NCBI GenBank assembly: GCA_045576655.1
Contig: JAZNGW010000011.1
Location: 15,305-79,304, forward strand
Length of the DNA: 64,000 nt
Source: RGIG8745 sp045576655
Lineage (GTDB): Bacteria; Bacteroidota; Bacteroidia; Bacteroidales; Bacteroidaceae
Direction of reading: 5' to 3'
The position numbers were made by a program, and so were the translations under genes. The notes beneath the pieces are model-generated. The model was not told the origin of the DNA and did not search any database. It saw only the letters and a list, made by a program, of their open reading frames with translations. Within the stretch, counting starts at the first letter, position 1. Each line of letters opens with the position of its first letter. Shown piece by piece: positions 16,641-25,412 of this stretch.

Positions 16641-17978
16641 ATGAGAAAGGCTATTGGATGGTTAATGGCTGCGGTTTTGGCAGTGTGCGGCATCACGGCA
16701 ACGGCGCAAAACCCTATCATCACGGGACAATTTACTGCCGACCCTACGGCGCGAGTTTTTGACGGACGCATGTATGTCTATCCATCGCATGACATCAGGC
16801 ATCCGCACGACAAGTCGAACACTTGGTTCTGCATGCCTGACTATCATGTGTTTTCTTCGGACAATCTGACTGACTGGACCGACCACGGTGTGATTCTTGA
16901 CCAGGAGAACGTGGAGTGGGTCAACTCAAAAACCTATTCGATGTGGGCTCCCGACTGTGTGGAGAAGGACGGCATTTACTATTTTTACTTCCCTGCAATC
17001 GGCAAGGACGACGTGCATCGAGGCTACGGCGTAGGTGTGGCTACGAGCAAGCACCCTGCAGGTCCGTTCACTCCTATGGCGCGACCTATCGAGGGTATCG
17101 GCGGAATTGACCCTTGCGTGTTCATAGACAAGGACGGCGAATCGTACATCTACTGGTCGGGCTCGGCAGGGCAGGGGCTCACAATGGCGCGGCTCAGCAG
17201 CGATATGACAAGTCTTAAGACAAAGCCTGAAGTCATTGGCGGACTCCCTAATGGATTCAAGGAAGGCCCGTTCGTGTTTGAGCGCCAGGGCAAGTACTAC
17301 CTTACATTTCCGTGGGTAAGGAAGAACGTTGAGGCGTTGGCCTACGCTATGGGACCTACGCCTGAAGGTCCGTGGGACTTCAAAGGCGTAATCATGGACG
17401 AGTCGCCAACACGATGCTGGACCAACCACCATTCGATTGTCGAGTATGAAGGGCAGTGGTATCTGTTCTATCATCACAACGACTATTCGCCTGAGTTCGA
17501 CAAGAACCGCTCCAGCCGTATCGACTCGCTCTTCTTCAATGCCGACGGCACTATTCAGAAGGTTACTCCTACGCTTCGCGGAGTGGGCATTACCGACGCG
17601 CGTTCCGTCATACAGGTTGACCGCTACAGCGCAATCGACAAGGCTGACATCGAGTTTGTTGACACTAAGAACAAATTTGAGGGATGGAAACTCGTGATGA
17701 AAGAGGCTGGTGCAACGGCTACCTACAACCGAGTGGATTTCGGCGAGAGCAGTCCGCAGAAGATGTGGGCGAGGGTGCGCTCCGCAAACGGAGGCAAGCT
17801 GACTCTGAGCATCGACGGCAAGGTAGCCGCTAAAGCGAAAGTGAAGAAGAGCGGCGAATGGCAGACCGTCAGCGCATCGGTCAAGGGCAAATGGGACGGC
17901 GTTCACAACCTCGCAATCTCATTGCTTGAGGGCGATGTGGAGGTAGATTGGATTACGTTTGCCTCGCCGTCAAAATAG
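16641..17978 (+). CDS. Secreted GH43 glycosidase with C-terminal CBM6-like domain
   Basis: This 445-residue protein has a signal peptide (cleavage near ATAQ) and a five-bladed GH43 propeller. The catalytic triad is visible as Asp34 (TADPTARV), Asp157 (GGIDPCVF) and Glu208 (FKEGPFVF). The last 120 residues form a beta-rich CBM6-like module (from about KFEGWKLV to VDWITFASP). GH43 enzymes are mostly arabinofuranosidases and xylosidases acting on hemicellulose or pectin side chains. It is the first of three GH43-type genes, 24 bp ahead of the second. Confidence 0.9.
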   Translation: MRKAIGWLMAAVLAVCGITATAQNPIITGQFTADPTARVFDGRMYVYPSHDIRHPHDKSNTWFCMPDYHVFSSDNLTDWTDHGVILDQENVEWVNSKTYSMWAPDCVEKDGIYYFYFPAIGKDDVHRGYGVGVATSKHPAGPFTPMARPIEGIGGIDPCVFIDKDGESYIYWSGSAGQGLTMARLSSDMTSLKTKPEVIGGLPNGFKEGPFVFERQGKYYLTFPWVRKNVEALAYAMGPTPEGPWDFKGVIMDESPTRCWTNHHSIVEYEGQWYLFYHHNDYSPEFDKNRSSRIDSLFFNADGTIQKVTPTLRGVGITDARSVIQVDRYSAIDKADIEFVDTKNKFEGWKLVMKEAGATATYNRVDFGESSPQKMWARVRSANGGKLTLSIDGKVAAKAKVKKSGEWQTVSASVKGKWDGVHNLAISLLEGDVEVDWITFASPSK

Positions 17979-18002
17979 CCTCCACGCCAAATCCTTACAT
18001 GC

Positions 18003-19373
18003 ATGAAAAAGACAATAATGACAATGATGCTTGCTGTGGCAGCGGCAACGCTCACAGCGCAGAACCCCATAGTACAGACTTGGTTCACTCCCGACCCTGC
18101 ACCGCTCGTTGTGGGCAACCGTCTTTACGTCTACACTGGCCATGACGAACCAGGGGCAGACTTCTTCTGGATGAACGAATGGAGAGTCTATTCAACCACC
18201 GACATGGCGAACTGGACCGACCACGGCACACCGCTCAGTCTGGCATCCTTCTCATGGGCAGACGACCGTGCTTGGGCGGCTCAGTGCATTGAGCGCAACG
18301 GCAAATTCTACTGGTACGTCTGCGCCCACTCGAAACTTTCGGGCGGCATGGCAATAGGCGTGGCTGTGGGCAATTCGCCTACGGGACCTTTTCGCGATGC
18401 GATAGGCAAACCGCTCTTTGAAAACGGTTCGTGGGACCACATCGACCCTACGGTGATGATTGATGATGACGGACAGGCATGGCTCTACTGGGGCAACCCT
18501 AACATCTACTATCTCAAACTGAATGAGGACATGATTTCCTACAGCGGCGGACTTGGGACTATCGAACTGACGGAAGAAGGGTTTGGCGCACCGTCACCAC
18601 GATTCAGACAAAAAGACAAGACGTATAAGGACTGCTACACCGAAGGACCGTGGATAGAGAAGCGCGGGGGCAAGTACTATCTGCTTTATGCGGCGGGCGG
18701 AGTGCCTGAACATATCGCTTATTCCATGTCCGACACCCCTACAGGCCCGTGGAAGTACATGGGCGAAATCATGCCTTTGCAAAATACTGGGTCGTTTACC
18801 AACCACTGTGGCGTAGTGGAGTATAAGGGGCATAACTATTTCTTCTACCACACCGGCAAACTCCCTGGCGGAGGCGGATTCGGCCGTTCCTCTGCAGTTG
18901 AGGAGTTTAAGTATAATGCCGATGGCACATATCCTATAATCAATCCTACTGACCAAGGCGTCGCACCCGTAGGCACGCTAAATCCTTTCCGCCGCGTAGA
19001 GGCAGAGACCATCGCTTTCTCAAGGGGGCTGAACACCGAGCAGAACGACAAAAAGGGGGTCTATGTAACCAATGTTCACAGCGGTGACTACATAAAAGTG
19101 CGTGAGGTCGTGTTCTCATCTCGGTCGAAGGCGTTCTGCGCATCAGTGGCAAGCGGGCTGCACGGTGGAACTATAGAGGTGCGACTCGACAGCATCAAGG
19201 GCGAGAAAATTGCCGAAATCAACGTGCCAGGCACTGGCGGTTGGGAGAACTGGAAAACGCTTAAGACAAAGGAGGTCAAACCTGTTAGCGGAAAGCATGA
19301 TGTGTACTTCGTTTTCCGAGGCATGAAGGGTGGCAAACTCTTTAATTTCGACTGGTGGAAGTTTGGCGACTGA
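18003..19373 (+). CDS. Secreted GH43 glycosidase with C-terminal CBM6-like domain
   Basis: This 456-residue paralogue has a signal peptide ending near TLTAQ, just before NPIVQTWFTPDP. The triad is Asp31 (TPDPAPLV), Asp148 (DHIDPTVM) and Glu214 (YTEGPWIE). A CBM6-like module follows from about residue 330 (FRRVEAETIAFSRG to FNFDWWKFG). The domain order equals the preceding gene but the sequences are only moderately similar, so this is an old duplication or two different subfamilies. Arabinofuranosidase or xylosidase activity on plant polysaccharide is the family expectation. Confidence 0.9.
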   Translation: MKKTIMTMMLAVAAATLTAQNPIVQTWFTPDPAPLVVGNRLYVYTGHDEPGADFFWMNEWRVYSTTDMANWTDHGTPLSLASFSWADDRAWAAQCIERNGKFYWYVCAHSKLSGGMAIGVAVGNSPTGPFRDAIGKPLFENGSWDHIDPTVMIDDDGQAWLYWGNPNIYYLKLNEDMISYSGGLGTIELTEEGFGAPSPRFRQKDKTYKDCYTEGPWIEKRGGKYYLLYAAGGVPEHIAYSMSDTPTGPWKYMGEIMPLQNTGSFTNHCGVVEYKGHNYFFYHTGKLPGGGGFGRSSAVEEFKYNADGTYPIINPTDQGVAPVGTLNPFRRVEAETIAFSRGLNTEQNDKKGVYVTNVHSGDYIKVREVVFSSRSKAFCASVASGLHGGTIEVRLDSIKGEKIAEINVPGTGGWENWKTLKTKEVKPVSGKHDVYFVFRGMKGGKLFNFDWWKFGD

Positions 19374-19417
19374 CCTTTGCCTAAATCAGACAACTCAATA
19401 AAACACATAACAATACA

Positions 19418-20362
19418 ATGAAAACAACAATCATGACAATGGCTGCAGCGGCATTTATGCTCTGCTCATGCGGATCGACCGCAACACAAGAGACTCAGGA
19501 AGAAGAAATGTACCTCTTCTCTTACTTCAACGGAAACGGCGACGGGCTCCATCTTGCTTACAGCACTGACGGCATGAAATGGGAGGCGCTGCGCAACGAC
19601 ACCGTATGGCTCCTCCCAGAAATAGGCAAAGACAAACTCATGCGCGACCCAAGCATCGTGCAGGATGAGGAAGGCACCTTCCACATGGTGTGGACCAGCG
19701 GCTGGTGGGACCAGGGCATCGGTTATGCTTCATCAAAGGACCTCATTCACTGGTCGGAGCAGAAGGATATACCTGTGATGAAAGACTTTGAGGGGACGCG
19801 CAACACTTGGGCGCCTGAACTCTTCTACGACAAGAAGGACAAGACCTTCTACATCTTCTGGGCTTCAACAGTGCCAGGCGCGTTTCCCGAACTGCCTACT
19901 TCAGAAAGAGAGAAGGGCATGAACCATCGCCAGTATTACGTCACAACGAAAGACTTCAAGACTTTCAGCGACACAAAACTCTTCTTCGAACCTGGCTTCT
20001 GCGTTATCGACGGTAGCATCCTGCAGAAGGATGACGCATACTACCTCTTCGTGAAGAACGAGAACTCTGCACCGGCAGAGAAAAACATCCGAGTGACGAA
20101 GAACAACAAACCTTACGACTTCCCGACAGAGGTGTCAGAACCTATCACAGGCGACTACTGGGCTGAGGGACCTGCACCGCTTCAGGTAGGCGATTACGTA
20201 TATGTTTATTTCGATAAGTACACTCAAGGAAAATATGGAGCAGTCCGCTCTCTCGACATGAAGACTTGGGAAGACGTCTCCGATTCTGTACAGTTCCCTA
20301 AAGGCATCCGCCACGGCACAGCCTTCAAAGTTGCGGCTTCAGTCGTCGAGAACCTGAAATAA
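19418..20362 (+). CDS. GH43-like beta-propeller lipoprotein
   Basis: This 314-residue protein has a lipoprotein signal (FMLCSC, acylated Cys near 16-18) and no accessory domain. The propeller keeps all three acidic positions expected in GH43: Asp77 in MRDPSIV, Asp198 in CVIDGSI and Glu250 in YWAEGPA. Aromatic blades such as HMVWTSGWWDQG and WAPELFYDKKD are typical of the fold. It may be anchored at the cell surface while its two neighbours are soluble. The gene is 44 bp downstream of the second GH43 and probably in the same operon. Substrate is unknown. Confidence 0.8.
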   Translation: MKTTIMTMAAAAFMLCSCGSTATQETQEEEMYLFSYFNGNGDGLHLAYSTDGMKWEALRNDTVWLLPEIGKDKLMRDPSIVQDEEGTFHMVWTSGWWDQGIGYASSKDLIHWSEQKDIPVMKDFEGTRNTWAPELFYDKKDKTFYIFWASTVPGAFPELPTSEREKGMNHRQYYVTTKDFKTFSDTKLFFEPGFCVIDGSILQKDDAYYLFVKNENSAPAEKNIRVTKNNKPYDFPTEVSEPITGDYWAEGPAPLQVGDYVYVYFDKYTQGKYGAVRSLDMKTWEDVSDSVQFPKGIRHGTAFKVAASVVENLK

Positions 20363-20400
20363 CGCTACGCGGTTGGCGGAGCGCAAGCAATCTTGAATAT

Positions 20401-20730
20401 ATGGGTAAAGATAGCAGTCAACATCTTAGCATACAGGAGCGTGTCAGAACCTGCACGACTATTACTGAGTTTCAGCGGCGGGTATATATGGAACTGCTTC
20501 GCGTGCCGCAGGGTGAGACTGTAACGTATGGTGAATTGGCGCGACGCATCGGTTGTCGTAGTGCACAGGCTGTGGGACAGGCGCTAAAGCGAAATCCTTT
20601 CGCTCCCGAGGTCCCTTGTCATCGTGTTGTTGCGGCCGACGGATCGTTAGGAGGTTACTTCGGTCTGCTTGATGGCGATATGCTTGAACGCAAGCGGCAG
20701 CTTCTTGATGCGGAGCGCTCTAACGCGTGA
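20401..20730 (+). CDS. Methylated-DNA-protein cysteine methyltransferase (Ogt-type, C-terminal domain only)
   Basis: This 109-residue protein has the active-site motif PCHRV (Cys73), which accepts the alkyl group from O6-methylguanine. The winged-helix part TYGELARRIGCRSAQAVGQA holds the recognition helix and the Arg finger region. It lacks the N-terminal domain of full-length Ogt/Ada, as in short MGMT-domain proteins. Because the Cys is present, it is not an alkyltransferase-like protein. It lies 38 bp after the third GH43-type gene and converges on the next gene 12 bp away. Co-transcription with the glycosidases looks incidental. Confidence 0.85.
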   Translation: MGKDSSQHLSIQERVRTCTTITEFQRRVYMELLRVPQGETVTYGELARRIGCRSAQAVGQALKRNPFAPEVPCHRVVAADGSLGGYFGLLDGDMLERKRQLLDAERSNA

Positions 20731-20742
20731 TTTCACTGGGCT

Positions 20743-22065
20743 CTATTGCTTGTACCTGTCAACAAGATGTTGTGGGAGTTTAACGATGCAGATATTCATT
20801 GAGCGGCCGTCCTCTGATAGCATGGCAGACTGAATCTCGATGCTTGTGCCGTCTGGTTTGAAAGTCGGATGCACATGATCACGGGCTGTAGTTTTATGCC
20901 CTGCGGTCAGCAAGATACGTTCCTTTGTGTGGCGGTCTATCAGCCACAATTCACGTGCGAAGTCATCGCCAGCCACCCAATGCCCGTCTTGCGAACCTGC
21001 CACATGCCAGAAATTATCTCCGTCAACTTGCCCCTCCATTGTCAACTGACGTGTACGCATATTGACTACGGCTATTCCTGTAGGATATTCCTTTGTGCCC
21101 GACGGTCCCCAGTCCTTTTCGGTATCCATGTTGCGCTTTCCCTCCGTAATCTTTCGATGGCCCAGAATCGCAATGACCAGTTCGTCCTTCGTGATGACAG
21201 CCTCGTGAGTCACCCAATCGTATTCCGTCTCACGATAAATCGGACGTAGATTGCTACCGTCAGCATTGACCATCCACGTGCGCTGAGGGGCCTTGCCGCC
21301 AGTCTCCCAACAGAAAATCACCTCTCCTGGTTGCCAAGGATTGCCCTGGATGTGTCCCACCTGGAAATGCACGCTCACTACATGCTCTGCCTTACCGGTA
21401 GTCAAATCGATTTTGCCTATACCGCCAGGTCCTGCACCCATGTTGCGCGGTCCGAACGTTCCCGACACTTCCTGCGCTATAGGAAACTGTCCGGCATACT
21501 TCTTTCCCAAACGGAAATAGGCAAACTCCTCACTTCCGTCAAGGGCCATGTCGCCACCGGCGCCCATCTCTGCAGGAATCACACCACACACGCGAACATA
21601 TTTTTCCGTTTTCTTCATACGTCCCGATTCTGAATCCGCAAACAAGCGTCCGAGGTCAGTTTCCACGACCTCCATTTCGCCTGTACGCTTACCGTCTTCA
21701 TCCCTCACGGCTCGCATGTGGTACAGACGCATCGACTTGCGAGCCACGCAGAGCATACCCGTGTACCCACCTTCTGTCACCTGCACCATGTCGCCTGTCT
21801 CCTCATTCACCGCCATCGCCTCACCTCTCACCCGGTCGGAACGGAATATGACCCATTTCCCGTCGCTCGTCCACTGGTTGTGCGTCTGATAAATCTTCGA
21901 ATCCCCCGTACCGCTCCTACTCGTCAAGAACACCAATTCCACCCCAGTTTTAGGGTCAATAATCACTTTCCTTTCAGACGGAAAACGCTTGCCTAGTTGC
22001 GCCCATACGCCTAACGAGCACATTGCAGCCATCATAATACAAAAGAAGTAGCGCGTTGTTTTCAT
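20743..22065 (-). CDS. Secreted oligogalacturonate lyase-like (PL22-type) beta-propeller protein
   Basis: This 440-residue protein has a signal peptide ending near LGVWA and TolB-like propeller blades (VELVFLTSRSG, QWTSDGKWVIFRSD, CWETGG). The segment VGHIQGNPWQPGEVIF and the later THEA and DHVHPTF provide His residues at positions resembling the metal and catalytic site of PL22 oligogalacturonide lyases. If active it would split unsaturated or saturated digalacturonate from pectin in the periplasm. A non-enzymatic TolB-like propeller is the alternative. A one-mismatch -7 box lies before the start. The gene is monocistronic. Confidence 0.7.
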   Translation of the reverse strand: MKTTRYFFCIMMAAMCSLGVWAQLGKRFPSERKVIIDPKTGVELVFLTSRSGTGDSKIYQTHNQWTSDGKWVIFRSDRVRGEAMAVNEETGDMVQVTEGGYTGMLCVARKSMRLYHMRAVRDEDGKRTGEMEVVETDLGRLFADSESGRMKKTEKYVRVCGVIPAEMGAGGDMALDGSEEFAYFRLGKKYAGQFPIAQEVSGTFGPRNMGAGPGGIGKIDLTTGKAEHVVSVHFQVGHIQGNPWQPGEVIFCWETGGKAPQRTWMVNADGSNLRPIYRETEYDWVTHEAVITKDELVIAILGHRKITEGKRNMDTEKDWGPSGTKEYPTGIAVVNMRTRQLTMEGQVDGDNFWHVAGSQDGHWVAGDDFARELWLIDRHTKERILLTAGHKTTARDHVHPTFKPDGTSIEIQSAMLSEDGRSMNICIVKLPQHLVDRYKQ

Positions 22066-22125
22066 TCGTCGTTTTTAAATTGCTGTTATAAAGATATGAA
22101 AATCCAGCCATACTCCATTGTGCCA

Positions 22126-22165
22126 TGGAAAAAACAAATCCTGATTTTCATCGAAAATCAGGATT
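22126..22165 (-). terminator. Intrinsic terminator of the tRNA-Phe unit
   Basis: A perfect 13-bp stem, AATCCTGATTTTC (22137-22149) with GAAAATCAGGATT (22153-22165), closes a 3-base loop. On the minus strand it is followed by TGTTTTTT. It lies 27 bp past the downstream tRNA. Confidence 0.9.
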
Positions 22166-22191
22166 CTACGTTGTTTTGCTTTTCTTTGCTG

Positions 22192-22264
22192 TGGTGCCAC
22201 CAGGAATCGAACCGGGGACACAAGGATTTTCAGTCCTTTGCTCTACCAACTGAGCTATGGCACC
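22192..22264 (-). tRNA. tRNA-Phe (GAA), second copy in the transcript
   Basis: The 73-base minus-strand sequence folds as a full cloverleaf. The acceptor is GGTGCCA/TGGCACC, the D arm GCTC/GAGC, the anticodon arm AAGGA/TCCTT with loop CTGAAAA (anticodon GAA), and the T loop TTCGATT. The discriminator is A and CCA is not encoded. It is identical to the copy 31 bp upstream. Confidence 0.97.
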
Positions 22265-22295
22265 AACGTGAGTATGTGATGCAAACTTTAAGGAG

Positions 22296-22368
22296 TGGTG
22301 CCACCAGGAATCGAACCGGGGACACAAGGATTTTCAGTCCTTTGCTCTACCAACTGAGCTATGGCACC
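22296..22368 (-). tRNA. tRNA-Phe (GAA), first copy in the transcript
   Basis: This is a 73-base cloverleaf identical to the neighbouring copy, with anticodon GAA and no encoded CCA. It lies directly behind a consensus promoter, so both tRNAs are probably made as one precursor. Confidence 0.97.
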
Positions 22369-22393
22369 AATACCCTTTTTAGTTTTGCGACTG

Positions 22394-22424
22394 CAAAGGT
22401 ATGTTTTTTTTCTGACTCGCCAAA
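22394..22424 (-). promoter_or_regulatory. Promoter of the tRNA-Phe pair
   Basis: On the minus strand TTTG (22421-22424) is followed after 19 bp by TACCTTTG (22394-22401). Both boxes fit the Bacteroides consensus, 25 bp before the first tRNA. The rest of the 338-bp spacer to the next plus-strand gene shows nothing else recognisable. Confidence 0.8.
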
Positions 22425-22627
22425 ATTTTACTGCAAAAACATTGTAATGTTTGCTACGACAAACTGCTTAATGGCATTTTATGGCAGTTTTTACTGTCCC
22501 TTTTTGCTGTGAGTGCAAGATTTATAGGGCGGAACGGCGTTTTTTTATTCGCTTTTTTGAATTTTTTACTCTCTCGTACTATATTTACTAAAGAGCGGCA
22601 TTGGTTAAATTAAACATTTAGGCTATT

Positions 22628-22913
22628 ATGGCACTAAAAATTACGAACAGGGGTGTGACTATGAATTGGTGGATGGTGAAGAGGAGAGCGTTATGATGCG
22701 AGGGATGTGATGGGTCGCGAAAGTTTCAGGGGTGATAAAAGGTTGAAACGCATTGTGTTGCATAATCTTATAAGGATTGATAGCTTTGCTTTCGAGGGGT
22801 GCTCGGAACTGACTGAAGTAGTCATCCCTGCTTCGGTGAAGAGCATAGGCGCAAATGCTTTTATCGGTTGCGACAAACTGGCAAGTGTGGTTATAGGCAA
22901 AATTAAATCGTAA
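22628..22913 (+). pseudogene. Decayed BspA-like LRR gene fragment (two apparent frameshifts)
   Basis: The open part (22710-22913) encodes about two LRR_5 repeats, with IDSFAFEGCSELTEVVIPAS and IGANAFIGCDKLASVVI, and stops abruptly. Upstream, the frame starting at ATG 22628 reads MALKITNRG. Adding one base in the GGGG run near 22650 continues it as CDYELVDGEEESV, and adding one more base near 22691 joins it to YDARDVMGRESFRGDKRLKR. The joined product looks like the N-terminus of a BspA-like protein with no signal peptide. Two single-base deletions and a truncated 3' end fit a pseudogene. A short translated LRR peptide starting at GTG/ATG 22707/22710 is the alternative. Confidence 0.6.
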
Positions 22914-22925
22914 ACGAATAAGAAT

Positions 22926-23348
22926 ATGGAGGTAAAGGATTCATTAGATTACCTTTGGAAAAATCCGGAGGAATTTGACATTGACGAGTTTCTCGTGCTG
23001 ATTGGTCGAGAAGAATTGCTCGGCAGAGAAGAGGAACGGATGCTTATAGAGCAGGCTCAAAAAGATGGAGGTGTCAGTGCAGACTCGAGTCGGGCTATGA
23101 GCCGTCTGAAATGCCGTAAGCTTCGCTTTGTGGTATCTTTGGTCAACCAATATCATAATCAGGGTCTTAGTCTTCAAACATTGATAAAGGCGGGACTGAT
23201 TGGTCTGGAGCGTGCGGTTATGGACTACGACGTGAATTCAGAAGAGAAATTTATGCATTTTGCCGTACCGCAGATGCGCAAAGTGGTTGAGTATTGTATT
23301 GGCATAGGAGGTCTTCCTAAACCGCAGGGCCAAGAAAACTCAAGATAA
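22926..23348 (+). CDS. Truncated sigma-70-like protein (regions 1.2-2.2 only)
   Basis: This 140-residue protein resembles a group 1/2 sigma factor over about residues 20-115. FLVLIGREELLGREEERMLI corresponds to region 1.2. LRFVVSLVNQYHNQGLSLQ and LIKAGLIGLERAVMDYD match regions 2.1-2.2, which bind the beta' coiled coil of RNA polymerase. The -10 recognition part is degenerate (PQMRKVV where WWIRQSI is usual), and regions 3 and 4 are absent. It therefore could bind core polymerase but probably not a promoter by itself. It starts 12 bp after the LRR remnant. It may be a regulator, a decoy or a decaying gene. Confidence 0.65.
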   Translation: MEVKDSLDYLWKNPEEFDIDEFLVLIGREELLGREEERMLIEQAQKDGGVSADSSRAMSRLKCRKLRFVVSLVNQYHNQGLSLQTLIKAGLIGLERAVMDYDVNSEEKFMHFAVPQMRKVVEYCIGIGGLPKPQGQENSR

Positions 23349-23430
23349 CGAAGAGTGTCACGAATAGGGACGCAAAGCCGGATTCTTGTGAAGAGTAAAC
23401 AGGTTCAGACTAAGGGAGTGATTTGACGTG

Positions 23431-23448
23431 CCTAATGTCTGCATTAGG
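23431..23448. terminator. Small hairpin in a convergent spacer
   Basis: CCTAATG and CATTAGG form a 7-bp stem around TCTG between the convergent sigma-like and esterase genes. No T-run follows on either strand, so termination is only a guess from position. Confidence 0.3.
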
Positions 23449-23461
23449 TCTATATTGTTGG

Positions 23462-24322
23462 CTACTTCCTGTTTGCTTTCATGAGGAAAAGCATCTGCAT
23501 GGCGTAGCGTCTGCCGAGGTTGCGGTAGCCCTCGGCGTCGAAGTGGGTCATATCTTTCGCTACCGTGCAGCCTTTTGAAGAAATGACATGGGCGTTGGGG
23601 ATGGTGCGCGGCAAGGTGGAGATGATTTCATTCATCGCGCCGCAAGTGCCACCATGATCGGAGTGGACCACTTCGCCTGCAAGAAGAGGTACTTCTGTAG
23701 GGCTTAACCCCAAGTCCTTCATGAGACTGTCGTAGACGCTTTTCACTTTGGCTGGCCAGGTGCGGTCGCCAGTGTTTGATTCGCCTTGATGTATGAGTAT
23801 GCCTCTGATTACTCCGTCGCGCTGCGCCAGACGCGCCATTTCCAGAAGTCGGTCGTAAGGTCGGTCGTCGTATGCCTTGAGCATCCCTACCATCCAGTGA
23901 GGAGCAGTCTCGACGTAGTTGGCAACGCTATCGCGCATAAACGTTTCAATCTTGCATCCGCCTATAGACACGTTGATTACTCCCACGCGATGGTCGGAAG
24001 GGAGGTTTGCCACGAGAGTTCGTCCGAAGTAGTCCACAGGGGTGAGACCCGTGTTCTGACGGCAGAGAGGCGGAACGGCGGTATACCAATTGCCTTTCTT
24101 GCGTTCCATGCCAGGATTGTCTGTGGCTGCCATCATCAGGAATCTATCGTCAACTCCCTCTTTGTCGCATTGTTCAATTCGTGCCGCTCCTTCCATGTTT
24201 GACTGGCCGAAGCAAAGGAATATGTGGAATTTCTCGTCGGGAGTATTCACCGATGAGGCGTTCTGCGCCAATGCCGCCATGCAGAGGAACATGACAAGGA
24301 GGGATGCGAAGATTTTACCCAT
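23462..24322 (-). CDS. Secreted SGNH carbohydrate esterase (CE6/sialate O-acetylesterase-like)
   Basis: This 286-residue protein has a signal peptide ending near AALAQ. Block I is FGQSNMEG (nucleophile Ser41), an internal block is IHQGESNT, and the C-terminal block is MTHFDAEGYRNLG with the catalytic His. This is the pattern of the SASA/CE6 esterases that remove acetyl groups from xylan or sialic acid. Given the GH43 genes in the window, acetylxylan esterase is the likelier of the two. The gene is 6 bp from the manA stop, so it may be read through from the manA operon although its role differs. Confidence 0.82.
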   Translation of the reverse strand: MGKIFASLLVMFLCMAALAQNASSVNTPDEKFHIFLCFGQSNMEGAARIEQCDKEGVDDRFLMMAATDNPGMERKKGNWYTAVPPLCRQNTGLTPVDYFGRTLVANLPSDHRVGVINVSIGGCKIETFMRDSVANYVETAPHWMVGMLKAYDDRPYDRLLEMARLAQRDGVIRGILIHQGESNTGDRTWPAKVKSVYDSLMKDLGLSPTEVPLLAGEVVHSDHGGTCGAMNEIISTLPRTIPNAHVISSKGCTVAKDMTHFDAEGYRNLGRRYAMQMLFLMKANRK

Positions 24323-24328
24323 ATAGTT

Positions 24329-25369
24329 TTAGTAGTTCTTGTTGTCGATATAGGTTTCGAGGAGTTTGGTAGTGCCAGCCGCATTGTTAGGCTCGACGTA
24401 GAGGTCGGCTACGGATGCAGGGATGAGACAGCTGTTGCCCTCGGTGAGACGCACGATGGTGTCTTCTTCGGCAGGCATGACTCCGTCGCCAAATCCTTGA
24501 GTGCTCTTGATGCGGATGGTACAGTCGCCCTCCAGACACATATATGCTATGAAAGAGTCGTACTTGTAGAGCTTGCGGTGGAATGAACGGTCTACCTCCA
24601 GCAGTTTGACTATGAAAAATGAGGTTTCTACCAGCGGCACAGGCTTGTTGTTTTTGCGCTCGTAATGAGTGCGGTAGTCGTCGTGTACGCTGTAGTCGAT
24701 GGCATCGGCGGCTTCCTCAGTATGGAGCTGGCGAGGTTTGCCGTCGAGTCCTACGCGGTTGTAGTCGAAGATGCGGTAGGTTATATCACTGCTCTGCTGA
24801 ATTTCCGCCACCATAAGGCCGCCACATATCGCATGCACACGCCCTGCAGGAATAAAGAACACATCGCCCGCTTTGACATCATGCCTCTGAAGCACATCGC
24901 AGATGCTTCCGTCCTCAATGCGTTTGTTGTATTCGTACTTGGAGATGGATTGTTTGAGGCCGGAGTAGAGGAATGCTCCTGGTGCAGCCTTCATGACATA
25001 CCACATCTCGGTCTTGCCGAAACAACCGTGGCGCTCTTTGGCAAGGGCGTCATTAGGGTGGACCTGTATGGAGAGGTCTTTGGCTGCGTCAATGAACTTG
25101 ACGAGTATGGGGAACTGGTCGCCATACTTTGCCGCTACAGCCTTGCCCAGCAACAGTTCGCCGTATTCGGCAGTGATGTCGGCAAGATCTCGTCCGGCAA
25201 GAGGTCCGTTCTTTACTACGGACTTGCTGCCAGGCACAGCACTGACTTCCCAACTCTCGCCTATGGTCTCGCTGTCCTGAGGGAGCCCCTTGAGGGGTTT
25301 CAGGTCGCAGCCTCCCCACACGATGGTGTGGAAGTCATTCTCAAAAAGGAGGGGATAGAGGGAAATCAT
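24329..25369 (-). CDS. manA: Mannose-6-phosphate isomerase, class I
   Basis: This 346-residue cytoplasmic zinc enzyme interconverts fructose-6-phosphate and mannose-6-phosphate. The zinc site is recognisable in QVHPNDALAKERHG (Gln and His), TEMWYVM (Glu) and the later GRVHAICGGLMVAEIQQ (His). ITYRIFDYNR is the conserved catalytic segment after it. It has the short class I architecture common in Bacteroidetes and Firmicutes. With fcl and gmd beside it, it feeds GDP-mannose and GDP-L-fucose synthesis. The start is 43 bp after the fcl stop. Confidence 0.93.
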   Translation of the reverse strand: MISLYPLLFENDFHTIVWGGCDLKPLKGLPQDSETIGESWEVSAVPGSKSVVKNGPLAGRDLADITAEYGELLLGKAVAAKYGDQFPILVKFIDAAKDLSIQVHPNDALAKERHGCFGKTEMWYVMKAAPGAFLYSGLKQSISKYEYNKRIEDGSICDVLQRHDVKAGDVFFIPAGRVHAICGGLMVAEIQQSSDITYRIFDYNRVGLDGKPRQLHTEEAADAIDYSVHDDYRTHYERKNNKPVPLVETSFFIVKLLEVDRSFHRKLYKYDSFIAYMCLEGDCTIRIKSTQGFGDGVMPAEEDTIVRLTEGNSCLIPASVADLYVEPNNAAGTTKLLETYIDNKNY

Positions 25370-25412
25370 AATGCGGCTAAAACTTTAAGAGTTTAAGGAT
25401 GAGGGGTGAACC

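Noticed and set aside
22096..22512. Open frame of 138 codons across the tRNA genes
   Set aside because: It runs through two clear tRNA genes, their terminator and their promoter.
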